Positions 1 through 9,192 of a stretch of DNA of 64,000 bases are shown here, in pieces. The position numbers and the translations under genes were made by a program. A model generated the notes under the pieces. It did no database searches, was not told the origin of the DNA, and was given only the letters and a program-made list of their open reading frames with translations. This DNA is from JAICXG01 sp036494545 (GTDB taxonomy: Bacteria > Verrucomicrobiota > Verrucomicrobiia > Chthoniobacterales > UBA10450), in the NCBI GenBank assembly GCA_036494545.1, contig DASXOB010000002.1, forward strand, positions 372,001 through 436,000, in the 5' to 3' direction. The number at the start of each line of letters is the position of its first letter. The first letter of the stretch is position 1.

Positions 1-1
1 G

Positions 2-1111
2 ACCTATGCTCCGACCGGCGGCATCGTCGCCGCACCCACCACTTCACTCCCGGAACGAATCGGTGGACCGCGCAATTGGGATTATCGTTACTCGTGGTTG
101 CGCGACGCCACGTTCACGCTGCTCGCTCTGCTCAGTGTCGGCTATCAGGAGGAAGCCAAGGCCTGGCGTCAGTGGCTCCTGCGCGCCATTGCCGGCAGCG
201 CCTCGCAGACCCAGATCATGTACGGCGTCCATGGCGAGCGTCGTCTGAACGAGTTCGAAGTTCCATGGCTCAGCGGCTATGAAAATTCCAAGCCCGTTCG
301 CATCGGCAATGCCGCAGCCAACCAATTCCAACTCGATATCTTCGGTGAAGTGGTCGACGCGATGTATAACGCACATCGCGCCGGAATCGAAATGGCCGAC
401 CCTGAGTGGCGAATGTTGGTGAGCCTGCTCGATTTTCTTGAGACGAAATGGAATAAACCTGACTGCGGTATTTGGGAGGTGCGCGGCCGCCCGCGGCATT
501 TCACCCATTCCAAGGTGATGGCTTGGGTCGCATTCGATCGCGCGGTCAAGCTTGTCGAGAGTTGCAGCTGCGCGGCGAACGATCACCTCGAGCGCTGGAA
601 AAAGCTGCGCGACAAAATTCATCACGAAGTGTGCCGACGCGGCTACAACAAGAAGAAGAAAGCCTTCACCCAGTACTATGGGTCAGGTGCGATGGACGCG
701 AGCGTCCTCACGCTGCCGCTCGTCGGCTTTCTCCCGGCTAACGACGAACGCATCGTGAACACGATCGCGGCGGTCGAGCGCGAGCTGTTCAAAGATGGCT
801 TCGTCGTCCGGTATTGGCCCGAAGAAAAAAAGATCGACGGGCTGCCGGGTGACGAGGGAGTTTTTCTGCCGTGCTCCTTTTGGCTGGCCGATTGCTATCA
901 CCTTATTGGTCGCAAAAAAGATGCGCGAGTCCTCTTCCAGCGGCTGCTCGATTTGCGCAACGACGTCGGCCTTCTCTCCGAAGAATACGACCCCAGAAAA
1001 AAGCGGCTGCTCGGCAATTTCCCGCAGGCTTTCACCCACGTGGGACTGGTGAACACGGCGGAGATGTTGTCCGAAAAATCCGAGGCCGCTTCGCAGCAAC
1101 GGCAACTTTGA
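2..1111 (+). CDS. Glycoside hydrolase family 15 protein (glucoamylase/trehalase-like), 5' partial
   Basis: The reading frame is open from base 2, so the N-terminus lies outside the window; 369 residues are visible. They include family hallmarks of GH15: an APTGGIVAAPTTSLPE stretch followed by RNWDYRYSWLRDATFT, then GLPGDEGVFLPCSFWLAD and LLSEEYDP followed by GNFPQAFTHVGL near the C-terminus. GH15 enzymes are inverting exo-acting alpha-glucosidases with an (alpha/alpha)6 barrel; bacterial members of this subtype often act on trehalose or maltodextrins, but the substrate cannot be told from sequence alone. No signal peptide can be judged because the start is missing. The stop overlaps the TTG of the next small ORF. 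Confidence 0.9.
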   Translation, partial: TYAPTGGIVAAPTTSLPERIGGPRNWDYRYSWLRDATFTLLALLSVGYQEEAKAWRQWLLRAIAGSASQTQIMYGVHGERRLNEFEVPWLSGYENSKPVRIGNAAANQFQLDIFGEVVDAMYNAHRAGIEMADPEWRMLVSLLDFLETKWNKPDCGIWEVRGRPRHFTHSKVMAWVAFDRAVKLVESCSCAANDHLERWKKLRDKIHHEVCRRGYNKKKKAFTQYYGSGAMDASVLTLPLVGFLPANDERIVNTIAAVERELFKDGFVVRYWPEEKKIDGLPGDEGVFLPCSFWLADCYHLIGRKKDARVLFQRLLDLRNDVGLLSEEYDPRKKRLLGNFPQAFTHVGLVNTAEMLSEKSEAASQQRQL

Positions 1112-1401
1112 CTCAAATTCGCGACATCCTCCGATGGCTCCTGCCTCGATGGAGAAATGGCGGCCCTGCCACTTCGCAGCTATTTTTGATGCACGAAATT
1201 CCGCACCGAGACGGCAACCTGATCACCGTGCGAATTTGGGAAAAGTCGGTCGAGGCTCATGACCAGCGCGTTTTACTGGTCGGCAAGAAGAAATGGCAGG
1301 AATGCCCCGGCAGGATCGCGCCCTGGTTCGTCCGGGAAATTGTGCGGTCATTTGGATTGCACGATCTGCGGGAGGCGGAACGCTGGATGCGCGCGGGCTA
1401 G
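1108..1401 (+). CDS. Small hypothetical protein coupled to the GH15 gene
   Basis: A 97-residue frame opens with TTG that overlaps the TGA stop of the GH15 gene in a TTGA arrangement, suggesting translational coupling. A later ATG at 1189 would give a 70-residue product. The product is basic and tryptophan-rich (ILRWLLPRW at the N-terminus, KKKWQECPGRIAPWF in the middle) and has no signal peptide or clear membrane span. I do not recognise the family. It ends 18 bases before actA. Coding status is likely from position and frame, but not certain. Confidence 0.5.
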   Translation: MTQIRDILRWLLPRWRNGGPATSQLFLMHEIPHRDGNLITVRIWEKSVEAHDQRVLLVGKKKWQECPGRIAPWFVREIVRSFGLHDLREAERWMRAG

Positions 1402-1419
1402 CGAGACGAGCGTGCTTTC

Positions 1420-2079
1420 ATGGCCCAGATCTTTTCGCGCAGCGCCAACGTCCATGCACGCGTGATCATTTTCGGGTTGGTCGCTTTCGTCTGCGGGGCC
1501 GGTTGGACCACCTATGCGATCTTTTGGTCGCCCTACACGACCTATGTCGATGTCCCGCTCGAACAGCCGGTCCCGTTCAGCCACAAACATCACGTCGGGG
1601 ACGACGGTATCGATTGTCGCTATTGCCATACCTCGGTGGAGACATCGTCCTTCGCCGGTATCCCGAGCACGCACGTTTGTATGAGCTGCCATTCTCAACT
1701 CTGGACGGAAGCGCCGCTCCTCCAGCCGGTGCGCGCCAGCCTGGCGACTAACGAACCGATCAGGTGGAATCGGGTCAACGATCTGCCTGACTTCGTCTTC
1801 TTCAATCACAGCATCCATATCGCCAAAGGTGTCGGTTGCTCCACCTGTCATGGCGCGCTCGACGAGATGCCGCTCACCCGTCGCACCCAGACACTCTACA
1901 TGAAGTGGTGCCTCGAATGTCACCGCGCCCCACAGAATTACGTCCGGCCACGCTCCGAAGTCTACAACCTGCATTGGCAATCGCCGTCCGATCAAAAAGC
2001 AAAAGGACTCCAACTCGTTAGGCAATACCAGATCGACACCACTGGTCGCCTGACGAACTGCTCCGTCTGCCACCGATGA
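1420..2079 (+). CDS. actA: Alternative complex III pentaheme cytochrome c subunit
   Basis: The 219-residue protein has one N-terminal membrane anchor (about residues 17-36) and five CXXCH heme-binding motifs: CRYCH, CMSCH, CSTCH, CLECH and CSVCH at the extreme C-terminus. This is the signature of ActA, the periplasmic multiheme subunit of alternative complex III, which passes electrons from the iron-sulfur/quinol module towards cytochrome c or the oxidase. It is the first gene of the operon, and its stop overlaps the actB start by 4 bases (ATGA). A copy of the TCGTTAGGC word (2015-2023) is read here as V-R. Confidence 0.93.
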   Translation: MAQIFSRSANVHARVIIFGLVAFVCGAGWTTYAIFWSPYTTYVDVPLEQPVPFSHKHHVGDDGIDCRYCHTSVETSSFAGIPSTHVCMSCHSQLWTEAPLLQPVRASLATNEPIRWNRVNDLPDFVFFNHSIHIAKGVGCSTCHGALDEMPLTRRTQTLYMKWCLECHRAPQNYVRPRSEVYNLHWQSPSDQKAKGLQLVRQYQIDTTGRLTNCSVCHR

Positions 2080-5060
2080 ACATTCCCAGGTCGACCGGCA
2101 AGGAGAAAGCCAGACTCGGCAACCAACCAGCTGCAATCGGTCGCGACCGACTTTGGCGTAGCCTCGACGACCTGGCGCAGAGGCCCGATTTTCTCGAACG
2201 TTTGCATCGCGAATTTCCGCGTGGTGCTTCCGAGTGGACTAACGAACTGCATCGGCGTGATTTTTTGCGCCTGATGGGCGCTTCCGTTGCGCTCGCCGGA
2301 GTCGGTGCGTGTACCAAACAACCAATCGAGAAAATCGTTCCCTACGTTGAGCAGCCCGAAAATGTCGTTCCCGGAAAACCGCTTTATTTCGCAAGCGCCA
2401 CGAGCTTCCGCGGTTATGGCCAGGGAATCGTCGTTAAGAGTAACGAAGGGCGGCCGACGAAAATCGAAGGAAATCGTGATCACCCGGCCAGTCTTGGCGC
2501 CACCACGATTTGGGCGCAGGCCGACCTGCTCGACCTTTACGATCCCGACCGAGCTAAGGCCCTAACGAATAAGAATTCCATCAGCACCTGGGGCGTTTTT
2601 CTTGAGCGTCTTAATCTCGCGCTCGGCGCTCAAAGTTCGAGCGGTGGGACGGGCATCCGCTTTCTTACCCAGACCGTTACCTCGCCAACGCTTGCCGCAC
2701 AGTTGCAGGGAATCGCGCTAAAGTTTCCCGGCGCCAGATGGCATCAATGGGATCCGCTCACGCGCGATGCCAGCCGCGATGCGAAAACCGGCGGCGTTTT
2801 TGGCGCGGAGGTGCTCTACGATTTCGCGAAGGCGAAGGTAATCGTCGCTCTCGATTCCGATTTTCTTTGTCTCCATCCGGCGGCCTTGAAGCACACTCAC
2901 GACTTCGCCGGGCGGCGGCGAATCGAGAAGCCGGAGGGCGCAACCATGAGCCGCTTCTACGCGGCGGAGCCGACTCCGAGCATCACTGGCTCCAACGCGG
3001 ACCATCGTCTGCCTGTCGCATCTCGCGATATTCCGCAGATTGCGGCTGCCCTCGCTGCCTTGGTAGGCGCGGGCGGAGCGGGCGCGAATGTGCCGCACAA
3101 CGCGACCGAATGGCTATGGGCCGCAGCGCAGGATCTGCGTGCCAACATCGGCGAAAGCATCGTCATCGCGGGCGAGTCACAGCCATCCGAAGTGCACGTG
3201 CTCGTTGCCCAAATCAATCAGTCGTTAGGCAACGTCGGCGCCACCATTCGGCATTGCGCGCCGGTCGAATCCAATCCGGTCAATCAGCTGCAGTCGTTGC
3301 AAAGTCTGATCGATGACCTGCAACGCACTGCGGTCGACTTACTCATCATTCTCGGCGGCAACCCGGTTTACGACGCGCCAATCAATCTCGATTTCGCCCA
3401 GGCGTTGCAAAAGGTTAGACTTAGCGTGCATCACAGCCTGCACGCGAACGAAACCTCCGCACGCTGTCATTGGCATGTTCCGGCGACTCATTTTCTGGAG
3501 AGTTGGAGCGATATCCGCGCCTTCGACGGCACCGTGACAATCGTCCAGCCGCTTGTGGAGCCACTCTATGACGGGATCTCGGCCCATCAGTTGCTCGATG
3601 CTTTTGTCGGACAACCAGTCCGGTCAGCCTACGAGCTCGTTAAGTCCACGTGGCAAAAGGACACGCCCAGTAATGCCTTCGAAAGCCAATGGCGCAACGT
3701 GTTGAGCAGCGGCGCGACTCCGGGCATCGGCGGCGAGCTAACTCCTGCGCCTGGTCCCGCACAAATCGTAGTGCCGCAACCTTCCCCGGACACTGCTGCC
3801 GATAGCCTCGAAATAATCTTTCGTCCTGACCCAGGCATACTCGACGGTAGTTACGCTAATAATGGCTGGCTTCAGGAGTTACCCAGGCCGTTCTCTAAAG
3901 TTACCTGGGATAACACCGCACTTATCAGCCCCGTCCTTGCTCGTCGCGAGAAACTGGAGAACGGCGACTATATCGAACTGACCTTCCGCGAACGAAAGCT
4001 CGACGCGCCGGTTTGGATTATCCCCGGGCAAGCCGAGAACACCATAACTCTACACCTGGGCTACGGTCGTCAGCGGTCTGGCCGGGTGGGCACGAACAAG
4101 GGCTATAACGCTTATGCTCTGCGCACAAGTGACTCGCTCTGGCAGGGGAGTCAACTGGCGATGCGCAAGCTCGGGCGCCGAGTAACTCTCGCTACGACTC
4201 AGAATCATTTCAACATCGAAGGTCGCGCCATGTATCGCGCAGGCACTCTCGCTGAATTCCTTCAGCGACCTCATTTCGCCCCTGAGATGGCTGAAGTCCC
4301 GAAGCACGACGAGACGCTTTATCATCCGGATGAATTCAGGAATTCCGGCTACGCCTGGGGGATGGTGATCGATCTCAACACCTGTACCGGTTGCAATGCC
4401 TGTACCATAGCCTGCCAGGCAGAAAACAACATACCGGTCGTGGGTAAGACTCAGGTGATTCGTGGAAGGGAGATGCATTGGATTCGTGTCGATCTTTATC
4501 ACGCGGGTTCGGAGGACACGCCGGAGTTTCATCATCAGCCGGTGCCCTGCATGCATTGCCAGCATGCTCCCTGCGAGCTGGTTTGCCCCGTGGCTGCGAC
4601 GGTGACAGACGACGAAGGATTGAATGTCCAGGTCTATAACCGCTGTGTCGGCACGCGCTATTGTTCGAATAACTGTCCCTACAAGGTTCGGCGTTTCAAT
4701 TTTCTGGAATATAACGGTGCTCTTTCTCCGAGCGAGAAGCTCGTAGAAAATCCCGACGTAACCGTGCGTTGCCGCGGCGTGATGGAAAAGTGCACTTACT
4801 GTCTGCAACGGATTAACGCCGCCCGAATTACTGCCCAACTGGAGAGTCGTAGAATCCGCGACGGCGAAATCATTCCGGCCTGTGCCCAGGTTTGCCCGGC
4901 GGAAGCAATTACTTTTGGTGACACCCATGATCCTAAGAGTCGTGTCGCGTGTCTGAAGCAGAGGCCACTCAACTATGGAATGCTGGCTGAATTGAATACC
5001 CGGCCGCGCACGAGCTATGCGGCGAAGCTCTGGAACGCGAGCGAGAATCTGAAGTCATGA
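2076..5060 (+). CDS. actB: Alternative complex III iron-sulfur/molybdopterin-like subunit
   Basis: The 994-residue protein carries a Tat-type N-terminal motif, RRDFLRLMGAS, about 60 residues in, followed by a hydrophobic stretch ending in GVGAC. The central portion is a molybdopterin-oxidoreductase-like fold, which in ActB proteins is known to lack the cofactor. The C-terminal 270 residues are a ferredoxin-like domain with cysteine clusters CTGCNACTIAC, CMHCQHAPCELVCP, CSNNCPYK, CTYC and CAQVCP. In characterised complexes these bind three [4Fe-4S] clusters and one [3Fe-4S] cluster. Size is normal for the family. It overlaps both neighbours by 4 bases. One word copy at 3222-3230 encodes S-L-G; a near copy lies at 2560-2568. 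Confidence 0.94.
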   Translation: MNIPRSTGKEKARLGNQPAAIGRDRLWRSLDDLAQRPDFLERLHREFPRGASEWTNELHRRDFLRLMGASVALAGVGACTKQPIEKIVPYVEQPENVVPGKPLYFASATSFRGYGQGIVVKSNEGRPTKIEGNRDHPASLGATTIWAQADLLDLYDPDRAKALTNKNSISTWGVFLERLNLALGAQSSSGGTGIRFLTQTVTSPTLAAQLQGIALKFPGARWHQWDPLTRDASRDAKTGGVFGAEVLYDFAKAKVIVALDSDFLCLHPAALKHTHDFAGRRRIEKPEGATMSRFYAAEPTPSITGSNADHRLPVASRDIPQIAAALAALVGAGGAGANVPHNATEWLWAAAQDLRANIGESIVIAGESQPSEVHVLVAQINQSLGNVGATIRHCAPVESNPVNQLQSLQSLIDDLQRTAVDLLIILGGNPVYDAPINLDFAQALQKVRLSVHHSLHANETSARCHWHVPATHFLESWSDIRAFDGTVTIVQPLVEPLYDGISAHQLLDAFVGQPVRSAYELVKSTWQKDTPSNAFESQWRNVLSSGATPGIGGELTPAPGPAQIVVPQPSPDTAADSLEIIFRPDPGILDGSYANNGWLQELPRPFSKVTWDNTALISPVLARREKLENGDYIELTFRERKLDAPVWIIPGQAENTITLHLGYGRQRSGRVGTNKGYNAYALRTSDSLWQGSQLAMRKLGRRVTLATTQNHFNIEGRAMYRAGTLAEFLQRPHFAPEMAEVPKHDETLYHPDEFRNSGYAWGMVIDLNTCTGCNACTIACQAENNIPVVGKTQVIRGREMHWIRVDLYHAGSEDTPEFHHQPVPCMHCQHAPCELVCPVAATVTDDEGLNVQVYNRCVGTRYCSNNCPYKVRRFNFLEYNGALSPSEKLVENPDVTVRCRGVMEKCTYCLQRINAARITAQLESRRIRDGEIIPACAQVCPAEAITFGDTHDPKSRVACLKQRPLNYGMLAELNTRPRTSYAAKLWNASENLKS

Positions 5061-6460
5061 AGGCGACTATTCCACCTGGCGAACAAGGGAAGACACGGAT
5101 GTCGCCGCTGGGTTATCCGGCCAATCTTCTCGCGCCCAACCAGACTTACGAGACCGTTAACGAAACGATCGGTTCTATCGTTCTGCGCAACTGGCAGCCG
5201 GCGTCCTGGTGGCTGGGTTTTATTATCGCCTTTGCTCTGCTCATGCTTTTCTTTTTCGCGGTCTCATGGCTGCTAATCCGCGGCGTTGGGATCTGGGGAG
5301 TCAACATCCCCGTCGCCTGGGGCTTCGCGATCGTAAACTTTGTCTGGTGGGTGGGTATCGGTCACGCCGGCACCTTTATCTCGGCCATTCTTCTCCTCAT
5401 GTTCCAGCATTGGCGCACGGCCATTAACCGATTTGCCGAGGCCATGACTCTTTTCGCTGTCGCTTGTGCCGGACTCATGCCCCTCCTGCACCTCGGTCGC
5501 CCCTGGCTCTTCTACTACCTTTTCCCATATCCGGATACAATGGGACTTTGGCCGCAGTTTCGTAGTCCGCTGGTCTGGGATGTCTTTGCGGTTGGCACTT
5601 ACTTCATTGTGTCACTACTTTTTTGGTATCTCGGCCTGGTGCCCGATTTGGCAACCATTCGCGACCGCGCAACCAAGCTTTGGCAAAGGAAGGTCTACGG
5701 CGTCCTTGCCCTAGGCTGGCGTAACTCCGCCGCACACTGGCAACGACACCAGATCGCCTACTTATTGCTAGCAGGACTGGCTACACCACTCGTCCTTTCC
5801 GTCCATAGCGTAGTGAGCTTCGATTTCGCTGTCGCGCTGGTTCCTGGCTGGCATTCCACCATTTTCCCGCCTTACTTCGTGGCCGGCGCCATCTATTCTG
5901 GTTTTGCCATGGTCCTAAACATCGTCATCCCGGTTCGCAAGATCTACCATCTGGAGGAGCTTATTACCGAACGCTATCTGAACAACATGGCGAATGTCAT
6001 GTTCGTCACCGGATTAATGGTCGCGTACGGCTATTTTATCGAGGCCTTCATGTCGTGGTATAGCGGCGACATCTTTGAAGAATATATGATGGTGAACCGA
6101 GCCTTCGGGCCCTACGGCTGGGTGTTCTGGGTCTTGATGCTTTGCAACGTCATTATTCCACAGGCACTCTGGTCAGCGCGCATTCGCCGCAACCCGCTTA
6201 CCCTCTTTGTCGTAGCGTTGTTCATCAATGTAGGGATGTGGATCGAACGGTTTGTAATTGTCATTACGAGTCTGCATCGGGACTTTATGCCATCCGCCTG
6301 GGGCATGTTTTCCCCGACTATCTGGGATTGGGCGGTGCTCTTTGGCAGTGTTGGCCTGTTTCTGACACTTCTTTTCCTCTTCGTGCGCTTCCTTCCCATG
6401 ATCTCGATTTCTGAATCGCGCGAGCTAATCGCCGAACCGCATAAGGCTAACGCTCTATGA
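5057..6460 (+). CDS. actC: Alternative complex III NrfD-like membrane subunit (ActC)
   Basis: The 467-residue protein is strongly hydrophobic, with about ten predicted membrane helices. It resembles the NrfD/PsrC polysulfide reductase family: after an N-terminal cytoplasmic segment it has a GIWGVNIPVAWGFAIVNFVW stretch and the histidine-bearing GIGHAGTFISA. NrfD-like subunits anchor the complex and provide the quinol site. Position after actB and the presence of a second, shorter NrfD-like gene (actF) match the alternative complex III gene order. It is translationally coupled to both neighbours through ATGA overlaps. Confidence 0.93.
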   Translation: MKATIPPGEQGKTRMSPLGYPANLLAPNQTYETVNETIGSIVLRNWQPASWWLGFIIAFALLMLFFFAVSWLLIRGVGIWGVNIPVAWGFAIVNFVWWVGIGHAGTFISAILLLMFQHWRTAINRFAEAMTLFAVACAGLMPLLHLGRPWLFYYLFPYPDTMGLWPQFRSPLVWDVFAVGTYFIVSLLFWYLGLVPDLATIRDRATKLWQRKVYGVLALGWRNSAAHWQRHQIAYLLLAGLATPLVLSVHSVVSFDFAVALVPGWHSTIFPPYFVAGAIYSGFAMVLNIVIPVRKIYHLEELITERYLNNMANVMFVTGLMVAYGYFIEAFMSWYSGDIFEEYMMVNRAFGPYGWVFWVLMLCNVIIPQALWSARIRRNPLTLFVVALFINVGMWIERFVIVITSLHRDFMPSAWGMFSPTIWDWAVLFGSVGLFLTLLFLFVRFLPMISISESRELIAEPHKANAL

Positions 6461-6990
6461 AAAGCGAGCCGCTTTACGGCCTGGCCGCGGAGTTTGAAAG
6501 CGATGCTGAACTCGTGCACGCCGCCGAGGAAGCTTATGCCCATGGCTATCGCCGGATGGATGGTTACACTCCTTTTCCGATTGAAGGATTGGCTGAGGCG
6601 CTGGGAAAAAACAACCCTATTCCCTTGCTCGTCCTTTGCGCCGGAATTGTTGGTGGATGCAGCGCCTACTTCATGGAGTGGTTTGCCAATGTCGTCAGTT
6701 ATCCGATGAACGTTGGTGGTCGCCCGCTGCATAGCTGGCCTTCGTTCATTCCCATCACTTTCGAGCTGACCGTCCTCGGCGCCGCGCTCACCGCATTCTT
6801 TTTCTCGTTAGGCTTAAACGGGTTGCCCCAGCCTTACCATCCGATGTTCAATCTGCCAGAGTTTGAGCGCGCGTCGCAGGATCGATTCTTTCTCTGCATT
6901 GAGGCAGACGATGCTCTCTTTGATCAAGGCAAAACACGCGCCTTCCTTGAAAGTCTTGGGCCGTTAATGGTCGCGGAGGTGGCGAGGTGA
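6457..6990 (+). CDS. actD: Alternative complex III subunit ActD (DUF3341)
   Basis: The 177-residue protein has an N-terminal soluble segment beginning MKSEPLYGLAAEFES with a conserved GYRRMDGYTPFP stretch, then two membrane helices (about residues 50-70 and 95-120). This is the layout of DUF3341 proteins, the ActD subunit. It lies between actC and actE with 4-base overlaps on both sides. A TCGTTAGGC word at 6805-6813 is read as S-L-G in the second helix. Its TTA leucine codon is notable in an otherwise GC-rich gene. Confidence 0.9.
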   Translation: MKSEPLYGLAAEFESDAELVHAAEEAYAHGYRRMDGYTPFPIEGLAEALGKNNPIPLLVLCAGIVGGCSAYFMEWFANVVSYPMNVGGRPLHSWPSFIPITFELTVLGAALTAFFFSLGLNGLPQPYHPMFNLPEFERASQDRFFLCIEADDALFDQGKTRAFLESLGPLMVAEVAR

Positions 6991-7562
6991 GAGGCGGCTT
7001 GCATCTGGTGGCGACGATGGCGCTGCTTTTTGGTGCTTGCCGGCAGGATATGTACAATCAGCCCCGAACTAAGCCCTATTCTGCGACGGACTTCTTTGCC
7101 AACGGCACGTCCGCGCGGCCGGTCCCCCTGCACACGATTGAATATCACAGCGGGTTATCGAACGACGCGTTTAGCACCGGTTTGAGCGATGGTCTCCTCA
7201 TCGCCTATCTGCCGGCCCCGCTCAAGCTAACGCCAGAACTGCTGCAACGCGGGCGGGAACGTTTCGACATCTATTGTGCGGTATGCCACGGCGTCACCGG
7301 CGCGGGCGATGGCGAAGTGGTGCGGCGGGGATTTCCGGCTCCGCCGAGTTATCACAGCAATCGGCTGCGCAATGCACCCCTCGGCCATTTCTATGATGTG
7401 ATCACCAACGGTTACGGAGTGATGTATTCCTATGCTTCAAGGATCGAACCGCAGGATCGTTGGGCGATCGCGGCGTATATCCGCGCGCTTCAGCTTAGCC
7501 AGCATGCCAATCCGGAAGATGTGCCTCCTAACGAGATAAGGAAATTGGAGGGGACGCAATGA
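6987..7562 (+). CDS. actE: Alternative complex III monoheme cytochrome c lipoprotein (ActE)
   Basis: The 191-residue protein starts with GTG in a GTGA overlap with actD. It has a lipoprotein signal ending in a LFGAC lipobox at about residue 16, so it is probably lipid-anchored on the periplasmic side. A single heme motif, CAVCH, sits in an FDIYCAVCHGVTGAG context, with a probable distal Met in GVMYSYASR. ActE subunits of alternative complex III are such monoheme cytochromes c. It is followed by actF with an ATGA overlap. Confidence 0.9.
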   Translation: MRGGLHLVATMALLFGACRQDMYNQPRTKPYSATDFFANGTSARPVPLHTIEYHSGLSNDAFSTGLSDGLLIAYLPAPLKLTPELLQRGRERFDIYCAVCHGVTGAGDGEVVRRGFPAPPSYHSNRLRNAPLGHFYDVITNGYGVMYSYASRIEPQDRWAIAAYIRALQLSQHANPEDVPPNEIRKLEGTQ

Positions 7563-8722
7563 ACGAAGGGCTCGACGCAGTCATCGGGCGGTGGAAATGG
7601 TTCATGCTGGCGATTGGCGTGGTCTGTCTCCTCCTCTCCTTATTAGGTTGGGTTGTCAATCCGCGCCAATTCTTCATCTCCTATCTTTTTGCTGAGCTGA
7701 TCTGGCTGGGATTGGCTCTTGGCTGTATGGCTTTTCTCATGATTCACTACCTCACAGGCGGAAAATGGGGTTGGCCAATTCGCCGCATGTTTGAGGCGGC
7801 TGCGGGCACCTTGCCACTGTTAGGTCTCTTTTTTGTTCCGATCTTCTTTGGACTGCCTCAGTTGTATCCCTGGGCGCGACCTGAAGAGGTAGCAGTGAAC
7901 GCCGTTTTACAGCACAGACATCCTTATTTGAGTGCGCCTTGGTTCGTCGCGAAAACAATCGTCGTTTTCCTTCTTTGGAGTGGATTGGCCTGGCGGTTAA
8001 ATAGTCTCTCGCTCGCCCAGGATCTCACTCACGACGTCGAGCCGATGAAACGTTTGCGCAAATGGAGTGGACCGGGCCTGGTCATCTACCCTCTCACGAT
8101 TACCGTGACTTTCGTTGACTGGGTCATGTCGCTGGAGGTCGATTGGTTTTCGACCATGTTTCCCATCCTGATCTGTATTGGTCAGATGCTAAGCGGTCTG
8201 GCCTTTGTGATTCTGTTGCTGGCCTGGATTGGGCCGCGTAGTTCACTGTCCGAGACTATCGGGAAACAAAACTTTCGTCATCTGGGCAGCCTCCTGCTCG
8301 CGTTCACCATGTTGTGGGCTTACATGGCTTTTGCACAGTTACTCGTCATCTGGTCGGGTGATTTGCCGCACGAAATCTCGTGGTATCTGCATCGAATCGC
8401 CGGCGGCTGGCGCTGGGTGGTGGCGTTTCTTGTTCTATTCCATTTTTTCGGGCCGTTCTTTCTGCTTCTCTCGCGACAAGTGAAACAAGCTGGGCGCGCT
8501 TTGGCTGCGGTTGCCGCCGTCATGTTTGTCGCACACGTCGTCGACGTTTGGTGGCTGATTACGCCCAGCTTTTATCCCAGTGGTATTCATATCAGCTGGC
8601 TCGACTCTACATTATTGTTTGGCATCGGCGGTATCTGGCTTTTTGTCTTCTTCTTCAGGCTGCAAAGCAAACCGGTTCTCCCAATCAACGATCCGCGTTT
8701 CGCGGTCGCTACTTTGGTATGA
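7559..8722 (+). CDS. actF: Alternative complex III NrfD-like membrane subunit (ActF)
   Basis: This 387-residue hydrophobic protein has about ten membrane helices. It resembles the second NrfD-like subunit of alternative complex III, shorter than ActC as usual. Recognisable segments include VDWVMSLEVDWFSTMFPILI and WYLHRIAGGW with conserved charged residues within helices. Presence of both NrfD-like subunits indicates a complete ActABCDEF set. Its stop overlaps the start of the next membrane protein by ATGA. Confidence 0.92.
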   Translation: MNEGLDAVIGRWKWFMLAIGVVCLLLSLLGWVVNPRQFFISYLFAELIWLGLALGCMAFLMIHYLTGGKWGWPIRRMFEAAAGTLPLLGLFFVPIFFGLPQLYPWARPEEVAVNAVLQHRHPYLSAPWFVAKTIVVFLLWSGLAWRLNSLSLAQDLTHDVEPMKRLRKWSGPGLVIYPLTITVTFVDWVMSLEVDWFSTMFPILICIGQMLSGLAFVILLLAWIGPRSSLSETIGKQNFRHLGSLLLAFTMLWAYMAFAQLLVIWSGDLPHEISWYLHRIAGGWRWVVAFLVLFHFFGPFFLLLSRQVKQAGRALAAVAAVMFVAHVVDVWWLITPSFYPSGIHISWLDSTLLFGIGGIWLFVFFFRLQSKPVLPINDPRFAVATLV

Positions 8723-9192
8723 TCCCGCAGGGCCAACAAACCGAAAGCGCAACCCACGAAAGGAAAGATGCAGACGTGATCGGCCTGACGATGGTTGTGG
8801 GTCTCGTCTTTGTGCTGATTGCGCTCTCCTTGCTCATTTGCGGCGGCGTGTTGCATCTGTTTAACCGTGGCCAAGCCGATAAGAATATCACTTGGCAATC
8901 AGCGACAAGGGCAGGGGAATTTCCCGGACCGCGATTGCTTGTCCATCCGGGAAGCGAGCGCGCGGAAAACGATGTCGCCGGCAAGTCCAGGTTAGAGACC
9001 TATGGCTGGGTCAATCGTCACGAGAGGATTGCTCATATTCCAATCTTACGCGCGATGGCGTTACTCGCCGAACGGGGCCTGCCCGAGGTGGGTGCCGGGC
9101 AAACGCGTTTGCAACTCATGCAATCGCGTCCGCAGAGTGATGTCCAATCCGAAAAGCCCGTAACCTCGCCGGCTCCGCAGAAAACGCCATGA
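8719..9192 (+). CDS. Small membrane protein between actF and the SCO gene
   Basis: The start chosen is the ATG overlapping the actF stop (ATGA), giving 157 residues. The upstream extension of this frame lies inside actF. After about 25 polar residues there is one clear membrane helix, GLTMVVGLVFVLIALSLLIC, then a soluble tail that includes LLVHPGSERAE and AHIPILRAMALLAERGLP. The tail resembles the membrane-anchored polypeptides seen in alternative complex III/oxidase clusters upstream of SCO genes. I do not recognise a named family. Tight coupling on both sides suggests an assembly factor or accessory subunit of the respiratory complex. Confidence 0.8.
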   Translation: MIPQGQQTESATHERKDADVIGLTMVVGLVFVLIALSLLICGGVLHLFNRGQADKNITWQSATRAGEFPGPRLLVHPGSERAENDVAGKSRLETYGWVNRHERIAHIPILRAMALLAERGLPEVGAGQTRLQLMQSRPQSDVQSEKPVTSPAPQKTP

